Source: an uncultured Planctomycetaceae bacterium (lineage in GTDB: Bacteria; Planctomycetota; Planctomycetia; Pirellulales; Pirellulaceae). From it: a stretch of DNA of 64,000 nucleotides. The stretch covers positions 93,691 to 157,690 of the forward strand of contig CALMEE010000122.1 of the NCBI GenBank assembly GCA_937862885.1. The letters are read 5' to 3'. The number at the start of each line of letters is the position of its first letter. The first letter of the stretch is position 1. The position numbers were made by a program, and so were the translations under genes. The notes under the pieces were generated by a model, which had not been told where the DNA came from, did not search any database, and saw only the letters and a program-made list of their open reading frames with translations. This document shows, piece after piece, positions 33,094 through 42,561 of the stretch.

Positions 33094-34692
33094 TCAATAA
33101 GGCATCCCTGATTCGATGTCCTTCCACATGTCTTTCAAAATGCGCCGTGATGATGTGCCGAACTCACCCCACACTGCCGTCATCTGATCGTTCAGCGACC
33201 GTTCAGGGCTCAATCGATCAAGGTAGCATGTCAATTTCATATAGACCACTTGCTCGTCCGGACCATGCGCAGCGTTCCATCGCCTGACGGCATATAGAAC
33301 GAGTGGTTCTCGAAACTTAACGAAGTTCGGATGGCAAAGATTGTGGTGCAGTTTGCGCCAATAATGATTTGGTATCGTCAGTCGAGCGTAGTCCGGTCGG
33401 TCGTGTGTTACCGGCAAATTGCGGAAGATATCGACTTCTTCACCGTTCGCTAACTCAGCTTCATAGACAAACCATGGGTTATGTTGTGGAGGAATGTCAA
33501 ACATATGAAAGATTTGATCGACGTTTAAACTAGCACCAACCAACATGAGCGGTCGCGGCATTAGTTTTCCATAGATGTTGCTAACGTTCCACCACAAGAA
33601 GTATACGATGGCCAAACAACACACGGCATTGGCCCACCAACGTGTGCCCGCCCGCAGCAAAACAAGTTTTCTGGCCAGGCGTAAATTGCCTTGCCACAGT
33701 AAAAATCGAAGTTGCCGCCGCTGAGCAGGTTTGTTTGATACGAAGATTAAGTCGAGGACTCTACAAACTCTCACAACAAGCGGCATCTCCCAGAATCGAG
33801 TAGGCAATAAAGGCAACCAGCCTGCCATGCTGATATAGGAGAATAAACCAATTGCCATCGTGAACGAAATCATCAAATGCAACAACCAGAATGAAAGGAT
33901 ATTGAACCAACGCGTTGCTTGATTCCAAAACGGCAGGAACAACAACAGAGGAAAAATGATTTCGCCAAACACAGTTAACCATGAAGCCACCTTCATCAAC
34001 CATGGAAACTGAACAACCCACTGCGACGATTCGCGCGTGTAAATGCTCAACTGCATCACATATTCCAACGCTTCGCCGCGAAACCACACCTCGTTGCATT
34101 TGGAAAAACCTGTGAACAAATACATGTACAGAAGTTGCAAAATAACGCCTGCCGTGGCAAACGAAGTTACTTGTTTGACAATTGCTCCACCGCGTCGACG
34201 CGCGTCCAATGACCAATAGGCCCCCAAGGGCAAGAACATTGACCAGAACAGTAACATTTTTAGTAACATGTCTCCCGACGTGTTAATCATCGGATTTCGA
34301 GCCTGCATCGAAGCGACCAGCAACCATACGACAATGGTGGCCAGACGCGTGAACAAGCCGACGAACATGCAACACGCAGCCAAACCGGTAAGAAGGAATA
34401 AGGCGATTTGAAATTCAATGGCGCCGGAGATTTTGTGGAATGACCAGTAACCGAACTGCTCCGTGCCACTGGCAAAACGATAATATTCATCCGCCAGCGA
34501 GCGGGAGAAGTATCCGGAATCAGTATACATCGCTTCCAATATTTCGAAGCGTAACACCAGATCAATCACCACAATTAGCGAGATTACCATACGAAAACAC
34601 GCGAGGGATCTCACATCGCAGTAAAATACGCGTCGCAGGTAGTCAGTCAACATCGATTGCCGTTGCATGTTCGCCAGTTTAGGAACCTCCAA
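33094..34692 (-). CDS. HTTM (vitamin K-dependent carboxylase-like) membrane protein
   Basis: A 532-residue integral membrane protein of the HTTM superfamily, named after the horizontally transferred transmembrane domain shared with vitamin K-dependent gamma-carboxylase. The N-terminal half has multiple membrane helices (near residues 35-50, 95-125, 140-160, 180-200, 240-260, 275-300), with family features such as ACFRMVISLIVVIDLVLR, YTDSGYFSR and a conserved helix MQARNPMINTSGDMLLKMLLFW. A soluble C-terminal domain of about 150 residues follows a late membrane helix near 370. Bacterial members are of unknown function and need not carboxylate. Start ATG 34692; a shorter ATG eight codons in is possible. 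Confidence 0.88.
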   Translation of the reverse strand: MEVPKLANMQRQSMLTDYLRRVFYCDVRSLACFRMVISLIVVIDLVLRFEILEAMYTDSGYFSRSLADEYYRFASGTEQFGYWSFHKISGAIEFQIALFLLTGLAACCMFVGLFTRLATIVVWLLVASMQARNPMINTSGDMLLKMLLFWSMFLPLGAYWSLDARRRGGAIVKQVTSFATAGVILQLLYMYLFTGFSKCNEVWFRGEALEYVMQLSIYTRESSQWVVQFPWLMKVASWLTVFGEIIFPLLLFLPFWNQATRWFNILSFWLLHLMISFTMAIGLFSYISMAGWLPLLPTRFWEMPLVVRVCRVLDLIFVSNKPAQRRQLRFLLWQGNLRLARKLVLLRAGTRWWANAVCCLAIVYFLWWNVSNIYGKLMPRPLMLVGASLNVDQIFHMFDIPPQHNPWFVYEAELANGEEVDIFRNLPVTHDRPDYARLTIPNHYWRKLHHNLCHPNFVKFREPLVLYAVRRWNAAHGPDEQVVYMKLTCYLDRLSPERSLNDQMTAVWGEFGTSSRRILKDMWKDIESGMPY

Positions 34693-34914
34693 TACGCGAG
34701 GTTCGCTTGGTTAAATTGAATTCGTCCAACCAAATTTCTGCAGGCGTGCGGCAAGCATTTCTGCGGAGTTGTTTAGGAACCAAACTAAACCCTGTCTTGT
34801 CGCAGTCGAAATTTCGTCCTCAATTATCGGTCGAATCGACGAAATCCGCTGATTGAATCAACCCTCATTCACTCGGTGGACAAGATGTCTCACCACACAA
34901 TCGAGCGAAACGTT

Positions 34915-35943
34915 CTATTCGGTAGCCATACGGACTAAACCAGCTGAGCAATCAATGTCCAAATCCGAAAATTGTCCCGCTTTATACTGCTCGACAGCAA
35001 TTGCCCCCATTACGGCGTTATCCGTACAGAGCTGAATTGGTGCGATATGAAGTTCCAACCCGCGTTCCTCTGCGGCGGCCGTCAATGTGTCGCGTAAAAG
35101 ACGGTTGGCCGCCACGCCGCCGCCAACACAAAGCGTTGAAAGTTTTGAACGATCGACGGCCTGAAATGTTTTTGCAACGAGACAGTCTACCACAGCCTGT
35201 TGGAAACTCGCGGCGATATCAGCCTTGAGTTGCGGGTCGACTTGCAGACTTTGAAAATCGACTTTTCCGCGGCCGGCAAGTTCATAACGAACCGCTGTTT
35301 TGAGGCCACTGAAGCTAAACTTGATCGCTTCCTCGTTAATAAAGCTGCGTGGAAATTTGAAACGTTTCGGATCGCCTCGCGAGGCAAGTTTCGATAGGGC
35401 AGGGCCTCCCGGAAACGGCAGCCCCAGCATATTGGCCACTTTATCAAAGGCCTCACCAGCCGCATCGTCGATAGTTCCACCCAACAATTCGAAATGGATG
35501 GGGTCATGACACAAGTACAAGTGAGTATGTCCCCCACTCACCACGAGACCGACGCATGGAAACACATTTTTACCGCTAGAAATGCGACACGCGTAAATGT
35601 GTGCGTGCAGGTGGTTAACTGAAATAAGCGGCTTGTCCAGCGCAAGGCACAACGATTTGGCGGCCATCAATCCGACAACTAACGAGCCAGATAATCCAGG
35701 CGTCGTCGCCACAGCAATTGCATCGAGGTCTTGCAGCGTAATCCCCGCTTTTAAAATCGTTTCATGGATTACTGGTAAAATCCGTTCGACATGCGCGCGA
35801 GACGCTATTTCCGGCACAACACCGTGGAACTTCTCGTGGAGTTTCTCTTGTGTGGCTATGACACTAGCCAACACCTCCAATTCACCAGTGACAACCGCAG
35901 CGGCTGTTTCATCGCACGTCGATTCTATAGTCAAAATTAACAT
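34915..35943 (-). CDS. tsaD: tRNA N6-adenosine threonylcarbamoyltransferase TsaD
   Basis: Catalytic subunit of t6A37 tRNA modification, ASKHA fold, 342 residues from the ATG at 35943; a TTG four codons upstream is rejected because GGAAG sits just before the ATG. Features: ILTIESTCDETAAAVV (ATP-binding phosphate loop), the iron/zinc ligands in VNHLHAHIYAC (His-x3-His), VSGGHTHLYL, GEAFDKVANMLGLPFPGGP and a C-terminal CTDNAVMGAIA. Length matches the bacterial family (about 340). TsaB, TsaC and TsaE are not in the window. It would act in the cytoplasm with them. Confidence 0.96.
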   Translation of the reverse strand: MLILTIESTCDETAAAVVTGELEVLASVIATQEKLHEKFHGVVPEIASRAHVERILPVIHETILKAGITLQDLDAIAVATTPGLSGSLVVGLMAAKSLCLALDKPLISVNHLHAHIYACRISSGKNVFPCVGLVVSGGHTHLYLCHDPIHFELLGGTIDDAAGEAFDKVANMLGLPFPGGPALSKLASRGDPKRFKFPRSFINEEAIKFSFSGLKTAVRYELAGRGKVDFQSLQVDPQLKADIAASFQQAVVDCLVAKTFQAVDRSKLSTLCVGGGVAANRLLRDTLTAAAEERGLELHIAPIQLCTDNAVMGAIAVEQYKAGQFSDLDIDCSAGLVRMATE

Positions 35944-36185
35944 GTTCTTCCGCAAAAAAATGCTGATTCAGCGTCAACCATGGTTCCCGAGCTTGGTCTG
36001 GGTAAATCCCTGCGAAAATCTGGCATCGTTCCCGCGCTGAAATTTGATTCGGGATCACACATTCACGCCACCAATTTTTTCTAGAATTCTTGACAGAATC
36101 GGTCAACTCCAAGGCTCTATATGTTTGAATAATGACGTTGGTTCCCGTATCATAATGTGGCCGCGTTGAACCGAAAGGGGATTAT

Positions 36186-36608
36186 ATGAATACATCCACG
36201 ACTCAACAGCAAACCTACTTGGCCTTATGGACACCTGGTTGGTACGAGTTGGATCAATCACTCGAAGTTAACGTCACGTCGCGTTTTTGGTTTTTTCAAA
36301 GCGCACCTTCGGATTACCCTGAGGTTGAGCGATATGATTTCGTTTTCTTTAATCAACTGGCTTCAGGCTCGAATATGCAAGTTCGAGAGGCCACAATCGT
36401 TTCCATGATCCATCCGCAACTGGGGCAGATCAAAAAAATCGATGCGGGAGGGCTAGATTACATTTTTTTCAGATTGGCTGCTCCCGAAGTTGTGGTCAAC
36501 GCGGAGGAAGATCCAGGGACAATTTATGACGCGCCTATCATCATTACCGATTGGTCGGTGGCCGTCGAATTGGCCAACGTTTCCGAGCCAATATCCAATG
36601 TGGCGTAG
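36186..36608 (+). CDS. Hypothetical protein
   Basis: A 140-residue protein I do not recognise. It starts at ATG 36186, seven bases after an AAAGGGGAT ribosome-site-like stretch, and has no signal peptide, membrane segment or Cys pair. Composition is acidic and aromatic-rich at the N-terminus (LALWTPGWYELDQSLEVNVTS, then RFWFFQSAPSDYPEVERYDF) with beta-prone segments. It is isolated between divergent tsaD and downstream xseB. Codon use and ribosome site favour a real gene. No function can be assigned. Confidence 0.65.
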   Translation: MNTSTTQQQTYLALWTPGWYELDQSLEVNVTSRFWFFQSAPSDYPEVERYDFVFFNQLASGSNMQVREATIVSMIHPQLGQIKKIDAGGLDYIFFRLAAPEVVVNAEEDPGTIYDAPIIITDWSVAVELANVSEPISNVA

Positions 36609-36790
36609 TGGTTTCCTCATTCGCCGACTTACGAGTGCTGGTGCGACTGAGCCGTGAAGTTCTGTGATCAGCGTTGGACACTAGGCCCGAGAGTTCCGGT
36701 CACATGGCTTGGCTCATCAACTCCATCAGCACAACTCCGTCCGCTCGCTATAACGCAACAAAGTTGAAAGATCTCTGATTGGAAATTTTT

Positions 36791-37105
36791 ATGTCGAAGA
36801 AAAAAAAAGGTGACGAAGACGTTGAGTGCCAAACATTGACGTTCGAAGACGCTGTTCGTCGCATTGAAGAAATTGTCACTCGCTTAGAAACGGGACGTTT
36901 AGATCTAGATCAATCTTTGCGAGGCTACGAAGAGGGGATCCAACTGGTAAACCAGTGTCACGCGATTCTGGAGCAAACTGAGGCGAAAGTATTGCTCCTT
37001 ACCGGCACTGATGGCGAAGGCAAGATTAAGGTTGAAGAATTCGACACATCCGCCAGTACACTTGAGTCGAGTGGTCGCTCACGATCAACTCGTCGAACAC
37101 AATAG
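36791..37105 (+). CDS. xseB: Exodeoxyribonuclease VII small subunit
   Basis: Small subunit of exonuclease VII, which degrades single-stranded DNA to oligonucleotides. It is 104 residues from ATG 36791 (GGAAA lies about six bases upstream), and the core LTFEDAVRRIEEIVTRLETG, LDLDQSLRGYEEGIQL, NQCHAILEQTEAKVLLL is the entire family signature. The basic N-terminus (SKKKKGD) and the Ser/Thr-rich tail (about 30 residues) extend beyond the 70-80-residue core. The large subunit xseA is not in the window, but xseB-ispA-dxs order is a known bacterial arrangement and supports the calls for the next two genes. Confidence 0.92.
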   Translation: MSKKKKGDEDVECQTLTFEDAVRRIEEIVTRLETGRLDLDQSLRGYEEGIQLVNQCHAILEQTEAKVLLLTGTDGEGKIKVEEFDTSASTLESSGRSRSTRRTQ

Positions 37106-37546
37106 TCTGGCTTCCCTACTTTGAGTGCTTGTCGTCGTATTTTCTGTCAACGCTCAGCTTGAAACTGCTTGGAGAAGATTTACAGTTCGCAACGTCGACT
37201 GTAAAATCTCACGTGTTACAACTGCATATAGATACGCATGTCCATGTGGTTGAAATCAGATTGGCCTAGACCGTGGGACAGATCGAATTAGAAGTTACGC
37301 CGGGATTCGCCAATTGCAACGGCTTTTTGATCGTTTATATGGGACTGTGAAATGTTACTGAAGGGTGCGCACGTTAAAATCTTGCCAGTTTCTCGGTTTT
37401 TGTAGAGACGAGAGTGAATTTTGGAAGTCCAATTCAGCGGGGTTACAACCCGACGTTTGCAATAAATGGCTGGGACATCTAGAATTTGGCACGCGGACGG
37501 AATCAGCAACATTGGTTTTTTAATTTGGCTCTATTACCTGAATTTT
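37106..37546. other. Intergenic region between xseB and ispA
   Basis: About 440 bases. No convincing gene. The segment from 37466 is in frame with ispA and would add 27 hydrophobic residues if an upstream ATG were used; homology argues against it. Confidence 0.4.
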
Positions 37547-38440
37547 GTGGTTAGGCAATTGGAACTTGAAGCGGATCTGGAACTTGATCGACTGAGAAAT
37601 TTGGTCGATGATGCCCTTGATCGGTATTCACGACTGGATGCCGCCTGTCCGGCGAAGCTTCGAGCGGCTATTCGGTACATGTTGTTGGCACCTGGCAAGC
37701 GTTTGCGACCCCTCCTGGTGTTGATGGCGACACGCGCGTGTGGGGGTTCGTTGGAAGTCGCTTTGCCGGCGGCCTGCGCTGTCGAAATGATTCATACGTA
37801 TTCGTTAGTTCACGATGATCTTCCAGCGATGGATAACGATGAACTCCGGCGCGGTCAGCCAACTTGCCACATAAAGTTTGACGAAGCGACGGCAATTCTT
37901 GCGGGGGATGCCCTGCAGCCGATGGCATTTCGTCTTCTCGCAACGAGTTACGATTCTCAGATCGCAGTAGCGTGCATTAGCGAACTAGCAGATGCCGCTG
38001 GTCCGGAGAAATTGGTTGGCGGTCAAGTCGATGATTTATCCGGACGTCATGCAGAGATCTCCTTGGATTTTTTGGAAAACATCCATCAACGCAAGACCGC
38101 CGCGTTGTTGATCGCAGCGCTGCGAATGGGGGGGATAACCAGCCGCGCAACCGCGGAACAGTTGCTTGCACTGCGAATTTTTGGAGAAAAGATCGGTGTA
38201 GCGTTTCAAATTGTGGATGACCTGTTGGATTTTTCTGGTGATCCAATCAAAATGGGGAAACAATCAGGGAATGACGTACAAAACGGTACACTGACCTTTC
38301 CGACATTGTTGGGAGAGACAGCTTGTCGAGAATATTGCACTCGCTTGGTTCAGGAGGCGAAAGATTCTCTCCACGTATTTGGACCGGATGCAGATCCACT
38401 GCGAAGTATCGCTGATTTTATCGTTAACAGAGAGCATTAA
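37547..38440 (+). CDS. ispA: Polyprenyl diphosphate synthase (geranylgeranyl/farnesyl type)
   Basis: Trans-prenyltransferase chain-elongating isoprenoid diphosphates from isopentenyl diphosphate. The frame opens with an ATG at 37466 (324 residues), but the first 27 residues (NIGFLIWLYYLNFVV) are unlike the family. The GTG at 37547 gives 297 residues and places GKRLRP near residue 50 as usual. The first Asp-rich motif DDLPAMD, the GQ and CHIKFDEATAILAGDALQ segment, KTAALL and the second Asp-rich region FQIVDDLLDFSGD are all present. The four-base gap to dxs supports a coupled isoprenoid unit. Exact product length is not settled from sequence. Start uncertain. Confidence 0.92.
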   Translation: MVRQLELEADLELDRLRNLVDDALDRYSRLDAACPAKLRAAIRYMLLAPGKRLRPLLVLMATRACGGSLEVALPAACAVEMIHTYSLVHDDLPAMDNDELRRGQPTCHIKFDEATAILAGDALQPMAFRLLATSYDSQIAVACISELADAAGPEKLVGGQVDDLSGRHAEISLDFLENIHQRKTAALLIAALRMGGITSRATAEQLLALRIFGEKIGVAFQIVDDLLDFSGDPIKMGKQSGNDVQNGTLTFPTLLGETACREYCTRLVQEAKDSLHVFGPDADPLRSIADFIVNREH

Positions 38441-38443
38441 TCA

Positions 38444-40354
38444 ATGATTCAGACGTTGCCCACAATTCAGAGTCCGCTGCAACTGCATAAACTATCGGTC
38501 AGTGAGCTTGAAAAGCTGGCTGACGAAATCCGTGAGGTCTTGTGTGGACTCCTGAATTCTCGCTCAGCACATTTCGCGTCGAATCTTGGAGTCGTCGAGC
38601 TTACTCTGGCATTGCACAGTGTATTCGACTTTAGCCGTGATCGATTGATCTGGGACACGGGGCACCAAATCTATCCGCATAAGCTTGTTACGGGACGGTT
38701 TCATCAATTCGAAACCATACGCATGCGCGGAGGATTGATGGGATATCCAAATCCACTTGAGAGTGATTACGATCTGTTCATGACAGGCCACGCCGGATGT
38801 AGTGTTTCAACCATGGTGGGGCTACGCAGTGGAGATCTACTCAACAATGAACCTGATCGAAAGGCGGTGGCCGTCATCGGCGATGGGGCATTGCCATCCG
38901 GTATCGTGTTTGAGGCATTCAATAATGCCGCTGAATTGGAAAGCGACTTGTTGGTTGTCCTCAACGACAATGAAATGTCGATTTGCCCGCGGGTAGGCGG
39001 ATTGGCAACCTACTTGGATCGTCTTCGTTCCAATCCCATTTATTCCGGATTGAAAACTGAAGTTGTCAATATTCTCAACAAGGTGCCATTGTTTGGTGAT
39101 CCTGCGGAAAGATTTCTGCAACAGATCAAAGAAGGCGTAAAAGCCGGGATGCACGGGGGCATGCTTTTTGAAGAAATGGGGTTCCGCTACTTCGGGCCAA
39201 TTGATGGTCATGATATTCGAATATTGAAAAAGTACTTTGCCATGCTTAAGGATCAAAAGGGGCCGGTCCTGCTGCATGTGCTGACTCGAAAAGGGCATGG
39301 TTTTAAACCAGCCGCTGAAGATCCGGTGTACTTCCACACGCCTCCAGCCTTCGAACGTTGCGGGGACAAAGCTGTTCCCAAATCCAAAGGAGGGCTCAAG
39401 GCGTACACCAACCATGCTGCGGATTCGATTATGGATCAAATGACACATAATCCGAAAGTCACTGTGATCACGGCCGCGATGTGCCAAGGCAATAAATTAG
39501 AGGCCGTACGTGAGAGTTTTCCTGATCGGTTCTTTGATGTGGGAATCTGCGAGTCGCATGCCGTCGCCTTCGCCGCTGGGCAGGCAAAAACGGGCATTCG
39601 ACCGATCGTAGACATTTACAGCACTTTCTTACAACGTAGTTTTGATCAAGTCTTTCAAGAGGTTTGTTTGCAAAACCTGCCCGTTGTCTTCATGATGGAT
39701 CGAGCGGGTCTTACGGCCAATGATGGTCCAACCCATCACGGTACATTCGATTTCGGGTATATGAGAATCTTGCCCAACATGGTTGTCATGGCGCCGGGTG
39801 ACGCCAATGATTTGGGTGCCATGTTAGACTTCGCGTTGCAACATGATTCACCAACGGCTATACGTTACCCTAAAGATGATGCCGCTGAAATTCGGCGATC
39901 TTTGCAGCCGGTTGAACTGGGCCATGCAGAAGTATTGAGCCATGGAGAACACGGCACGATCATCTGCGCTGGTACACAACTTCATGCCTGTTTAGCCGCG
40001 TCGGCTCAGTTGAAAGAAGATGGAATCGATGTCGGCGTAATCAACGCTCGATTTGTTAAACCCCTTGACAAAAAGACGCTGAGCGAAGCCATTCGAACTT
40101 CATCATTTATCGTGACCGTCGAAGAAGCCATGTTGATGGGTGGGTTCGGCTCAGCGTTACTGGAAATGGCCAATGAGATGCAACTTCGCACCGATCATAT
40201 AAAACGATTAGGGATTGATGATCGATTCGTTGAACACGGTGATCGACACGAACTGTTGGCCACCCTGGGCATCGACCAAGCTGGAATTGTTGAGACCGTT
40301 CGGCAAATGGTCAAAATCCACTCTGAATTTGAAGACAGTCAAATTTACAAATAG
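38444..40354 (+). CDS. dxs: 1-deoxy-D-xylulose-5-phosphate synthase
   Basis: First enzyme of the MEP isoprenoid pathway, thiamine diphosphate-dependent, joining pyruvate and glyceraldehyde 3-phosphate. At 636 residues it is full length. Domains are in the right order: N-terminal ThDP-binding region (HFASNLGVVELTLALH, IWDTGHQIYPHK, GDGALPSGIVFEAFNNA), the Pyr domain (CESHAVAFAAGQA, DRAGLTANDGPTHHG) and a C-terminal transketolase domain (SFIVTVEEAMLMGGFGSAL). ATG lies just four bases after the ispA stop, so the two are translationally close. A hairpin follows the stop. It supplies precursors used by IspA. Confidence 0.96.
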   Translation: MIQTLPTIQSPLQLHKLSVSELEKLADEIREVLCGLLNSRSAHFASNLGVVELTLALHSVFDFSRDRLIWDTGHQIYPHKLVTGRFHQFETIRMRGGLMGYPNPLESDYDLFMTGHAGCSVSTMVGLRSGDLLNNEPDRKAVAVIGDGALPSGIVFEAFNNAAELESDLLVVLNDNEMSICPRVGGLATYLDRLRSNPIYSGLKTEVVNILNKVPLFGDPAERFLQQIKEGVKAGMHGGMLFEEMGFRYFGPIDGHDIRILKKYFAMLKDQKGPVLLHVLTRKGHGFKPAAEDPVYFHTPPAFERCGDKAVPKSKGGLKAYTNHAADSIMDQMTHNPKVTVITAAMCQGNKLEAVRESFPDRFFDVGICESHAVAFAAGQAKTGIRPIVDIYSTFLQRSFDQVFQEVCLQNLPVVFMMDRAGLTANDGPTHHGTFDFGYMRILPNMVVMAPGDANDLGAMLDFALQHDSPTAIRYPKDDAAEIRRSLQPVELGHAEVLSHGEHGTIICAGTQLHACLAASAQLKEDGIDVGVINARFVKPLDKKTLSEAIRTSSFIVTVEEAMLMGGFGSALLEMANEMQLRTDHIKRLGIDDRFVEHGDRHELLATLGIDQAGIVETVRQMVKIHSEFEDSQIYK

Positions 40355-40383
40355 ATCATCGAGGCATCAAAACTCCTCGTGAT
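40355..40383 (+). terminator. Hairpin after dxs, possible terminator
   Basis: ATCA-(T)-CGAGG (40355-40364) pairs with CCTCGTGAT (40375-40383), a nine-bp stem with one bulged T and a 10-base loop, immediately after the dxs stop. Only a weak TTT follows, so strength is uncertain. Confidence 0.4.
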
Positions 40384-40572
40384 TAAGTTTCTGTCGTAAA
40401 TTCGATTCGGTGATCCACATTGTTTTTTATAACCAGTTTGTCCCTGCGTTGGATTGATATTGATTTGGCGGGGTGGATTCAGCGAGCTTGTTCTCTCGTT
40501 CCATTGGTTCTCGCCGCAAGATAAGCGTCATCACGCCGCCAACGTGTGCCCGAAATCCGAAGCAGGTTTTCA

Positions 40573-41463
40573 ATGACTGACATTTCGAAGCTTCACCAAG
40601 CGATTCAAAACGGCAATTTGAATGTGATCCTGTTGGGTTCGGGTGATCGCCGTCCTAATATTCTCATTGAAGCGCAGGCGATGCGCGATGCCATTAAGAA
40701 TGTTGTCGAGATTGTCGCAGAAGACTACGCCTATCAACTGGATCTCTCCAATACTTCAGCGGATATGGCCATTGTGTTGGGAGGGGACGGTTCGATACTC
40801 AGGGCTGTACGGCAAATGGGGTATCGACAATTGCCCATTCTTGGAGTGAACTTGGGTAAGCTAGGGTTTCTAGCGGATGTCCAGCCAAATCAATTGGCGA
40901 TATCACTGCAGAAGCTGTTGGCCGGACAGTTTCAGGTCATTCCGCACTTGATGGCTATTTGTCAGGTGTTTCGTAATGGTGAAATGGTCAGCGAGCAGTT
41001 GGGCCTGAATGAAATCGCCGTGCTCAACGGCCCACCATTTCACATGCTATCAATTGAACTACATGTGGATTCGGAATTGGCGACGATGTATAGCTGCGAC
41101 GGCATTATTGTCAGCACGCCTATCGGATCGACGGCACATAACTTGTCGGCTGGCGGCCCGATTCTGCGTAAGAATCTGCAAGCATTTGTCATTTCACCCA
41201 TAAATCCTCATACTCTCACCGTGCGCCCCGTTGTCGATACAGCTGACCGAATTTACGAATTGGTCGTAACGAATCCCGGCGAAACCACTATGGTCGTGTG
41301 CGACGGACAATCGCTGTCCACATTGGAAGCCAATGACCGTGTTCGCATTATGAAGGCAGAGCCAGTTTTCCAGTTGATTCAAATCGAGGGACATGGTTAT
41401 TATCGCACTCTTCGCGAAAAGCTTGGTTGGCGCGGCAATACAAGTTACTCGAATCCAAGCTGA
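40573..41463 (+). CDS. nadK: NAD kinase
   Basis: Phosphorylates NAD to NADP. It is 296 residues from ATG 40573 (AGCAGG seven bases upstream; a GTG 27 bases further upstream is rejected). The family signature is clear: MAIVLGGDGSILRAVR with the GGDG loop near residue 70, LGVNLGKLGFLADV, the active-site NEIAVLNG, STPIGSTAHNLSAGGPIL and the C-terminal VVCDGQS. This gene shares the strand with dxs but has a gap of about 218 bases with a hairpin, so it is probably a separate unit. Confidence 0.96.
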   Translation: MTDISKLHQAIQNGNLNVILLGSGDRRPNILIEAQAMRDAIKNVVEIVAEDYAYQLDLSNTSADMAIVLGGDGSILRAVRQMGYRQLPILGVNLGKLGFLADVQPNQLAISLQKLLAGQFQVIPHLMAICQVFRNGEMVSEQLGLNEIAVLNGPPFHMLSIELHVDSELATMYSCDGIIVSTPIGSTAHNLSAGGPILRKNLQAFVISPINPHTLTVRPVVDTADRIYELVVTNPGETTMVVCDGQSLSTLEANDRVRIMKAEPVFQLIQIEGHGYYRTLREKLGWRGNTSYSNPS

Positions 41464-41506
41464 AAACAAACTGTTGAATTGATTCACATAGGTCATGGAG
41501 GGATCG

Positions 41507-42505
41507 ATGCGTTCTCGCTCTAAGTTTTACCTGTTGGTGACATTTGTCGTCGCCAGTATTCCATTTCTGTGCGTTGCGAGTGGTTACGTGAACGGGCAGG
41601 AGGATGGAAATACTAAGAAACAGATCGCGAACGCTGCGAATAGTATCAGCCGCTTGCAAAAGTTCACATTTCGTCACAGCCTAAAGAAAAATGAGGAGTT
41701 ACGCTGGGATGTTGAACACATCGCTTCCGTCGAGACACGAGCCAACTCGGTCGAAAACAAGTTGAGTTCTCGCACCCAGTCAACCAAGTTATGGCGTGTC
41801 ATCGAGGTCGATAGCCTTGGTAGCATGACGATCGAGAACAGCATCGAGCGATTGAACCTGTGGAACAAGAATGGCGACGAAGAGCCAATGAGCTACGACA
41901 GCGAGAAGGGGGATAAACCGGCACCGATGTTCGAGACTGCTGCGGAAAACGTCGGCGTTGTGTTATCGGTAGTCACCATAGATTCGCTGGGAAATGTTGT
42001 GGGTAGACAAGGTCAAGGGGCGGAGGCAAGTTTTGGTGCTGGCGACTTCACCATCATTTTTCCGGAGGAACCGATTGCAGTCGGTCACCAATGGAGTTTG
42101 CCCATCGATTTGATCGCCCGCCATAAAGATGGGCAGGTTAAGCAGATTCGTGCTAGAAAGCTGTTTACGCTCGATGCAGTTGACAATCAAGTTGCGACGA
42201 TCAGTCTAAAAACAGAAATCCTGACGCCAATTGACGATCCTTGGGTCGACTCGCAGATCATGCAAAAGAAGAATAAAGGCAAATTGCGTTTTGATTTAGC
42301 AGCCGGTCGAGTGCTGTCCCAAGAAATTGATTGGAATGAGCGGGTCCAAGAAGTCGAAGGCCCAGATAGTGCATTGATCTACATGGCGCGCTTTCATGAA
42401 AAGCTGCGTCAGCCAAGAGTATCATCACGTGACGAAGTCAAAAACGAGTCAACCGAACTGATTATCAAAGCGAGCGATTCACCTCCCATCCTGCGAAATC
42501 GCTAG
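41507..42505 (+). CDS. Secreted hypothetical protein
   Basis: A 332-residue exported protein. ATG 41507 is chosen because GGAGG lies seven bases upstream; an ATG four codons earlier contains that site. The signal sequence core YLLVTFVVASIPFLCVASG ends near residue 25. The mature protein is beta-prone with FRHSLKKNEELRWDVEHIAS, a FEEPIAVGHQWSLPIDL-like stretch and acidic patches. I recognise only a loose similarity to secreted planctomycete proteins with a lipid- or ligand-binding beta fold. It is not part of an operon that can be shown; it converges with the phosphohexomutase. Function unknown. Confidence 0.75.
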   Translation: MRSRSKFYLLVTFVVASIPFLCVASGYVNGQEDGNTKKQIANAANSISRLQKFTFRHSLKKNEELRWDVEHIASVETRANSVENKLSSRTQSTKLWRVIEVDSLGSMTIENSIERLNLWNKNGDEEPMSYDSEKGDKPAPMFETAAENVGVVLSVVTIDSLGNVVGRQGQGAEASFGAGDFTIIFPEEPIAVGHQWSLPIDLIARHKDGQVKQIRARKLFTLDAVDNQVATISLKTEILTPIDDPWVDSQIMQKKNKGKLRFDLAAGRVLSQEIDWNERVQEVEGPDSALIYMARFHEKLRQPRVSSRDEVKNESTELIIKASDSPPILRNR

Positions 42506-42530
42506 CGTGATCAACGTCGTTCAGCGCGGT

Positions 42531-42545
42531 GTCGCAACCTGCGAC
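42531..42545. terminator. Hairpin between convergent genes, possible bidirectional terminator
   Basis: GTCGCA (42531-42536) pairs perfectly with TGCGAC (42540-42545) around a three-base ACC loop in the 56-base gap between convergent genes, followed by TTAATT. A second inverted repeat TAGCGCAAGCGCTA lies at 42551-42564 and overlaps the opposing stop codon. Weak T-tract, so tentative. Confidence 0.4.
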
Positions 42546-42561
42546 TTAATTAGCGCAAGCG

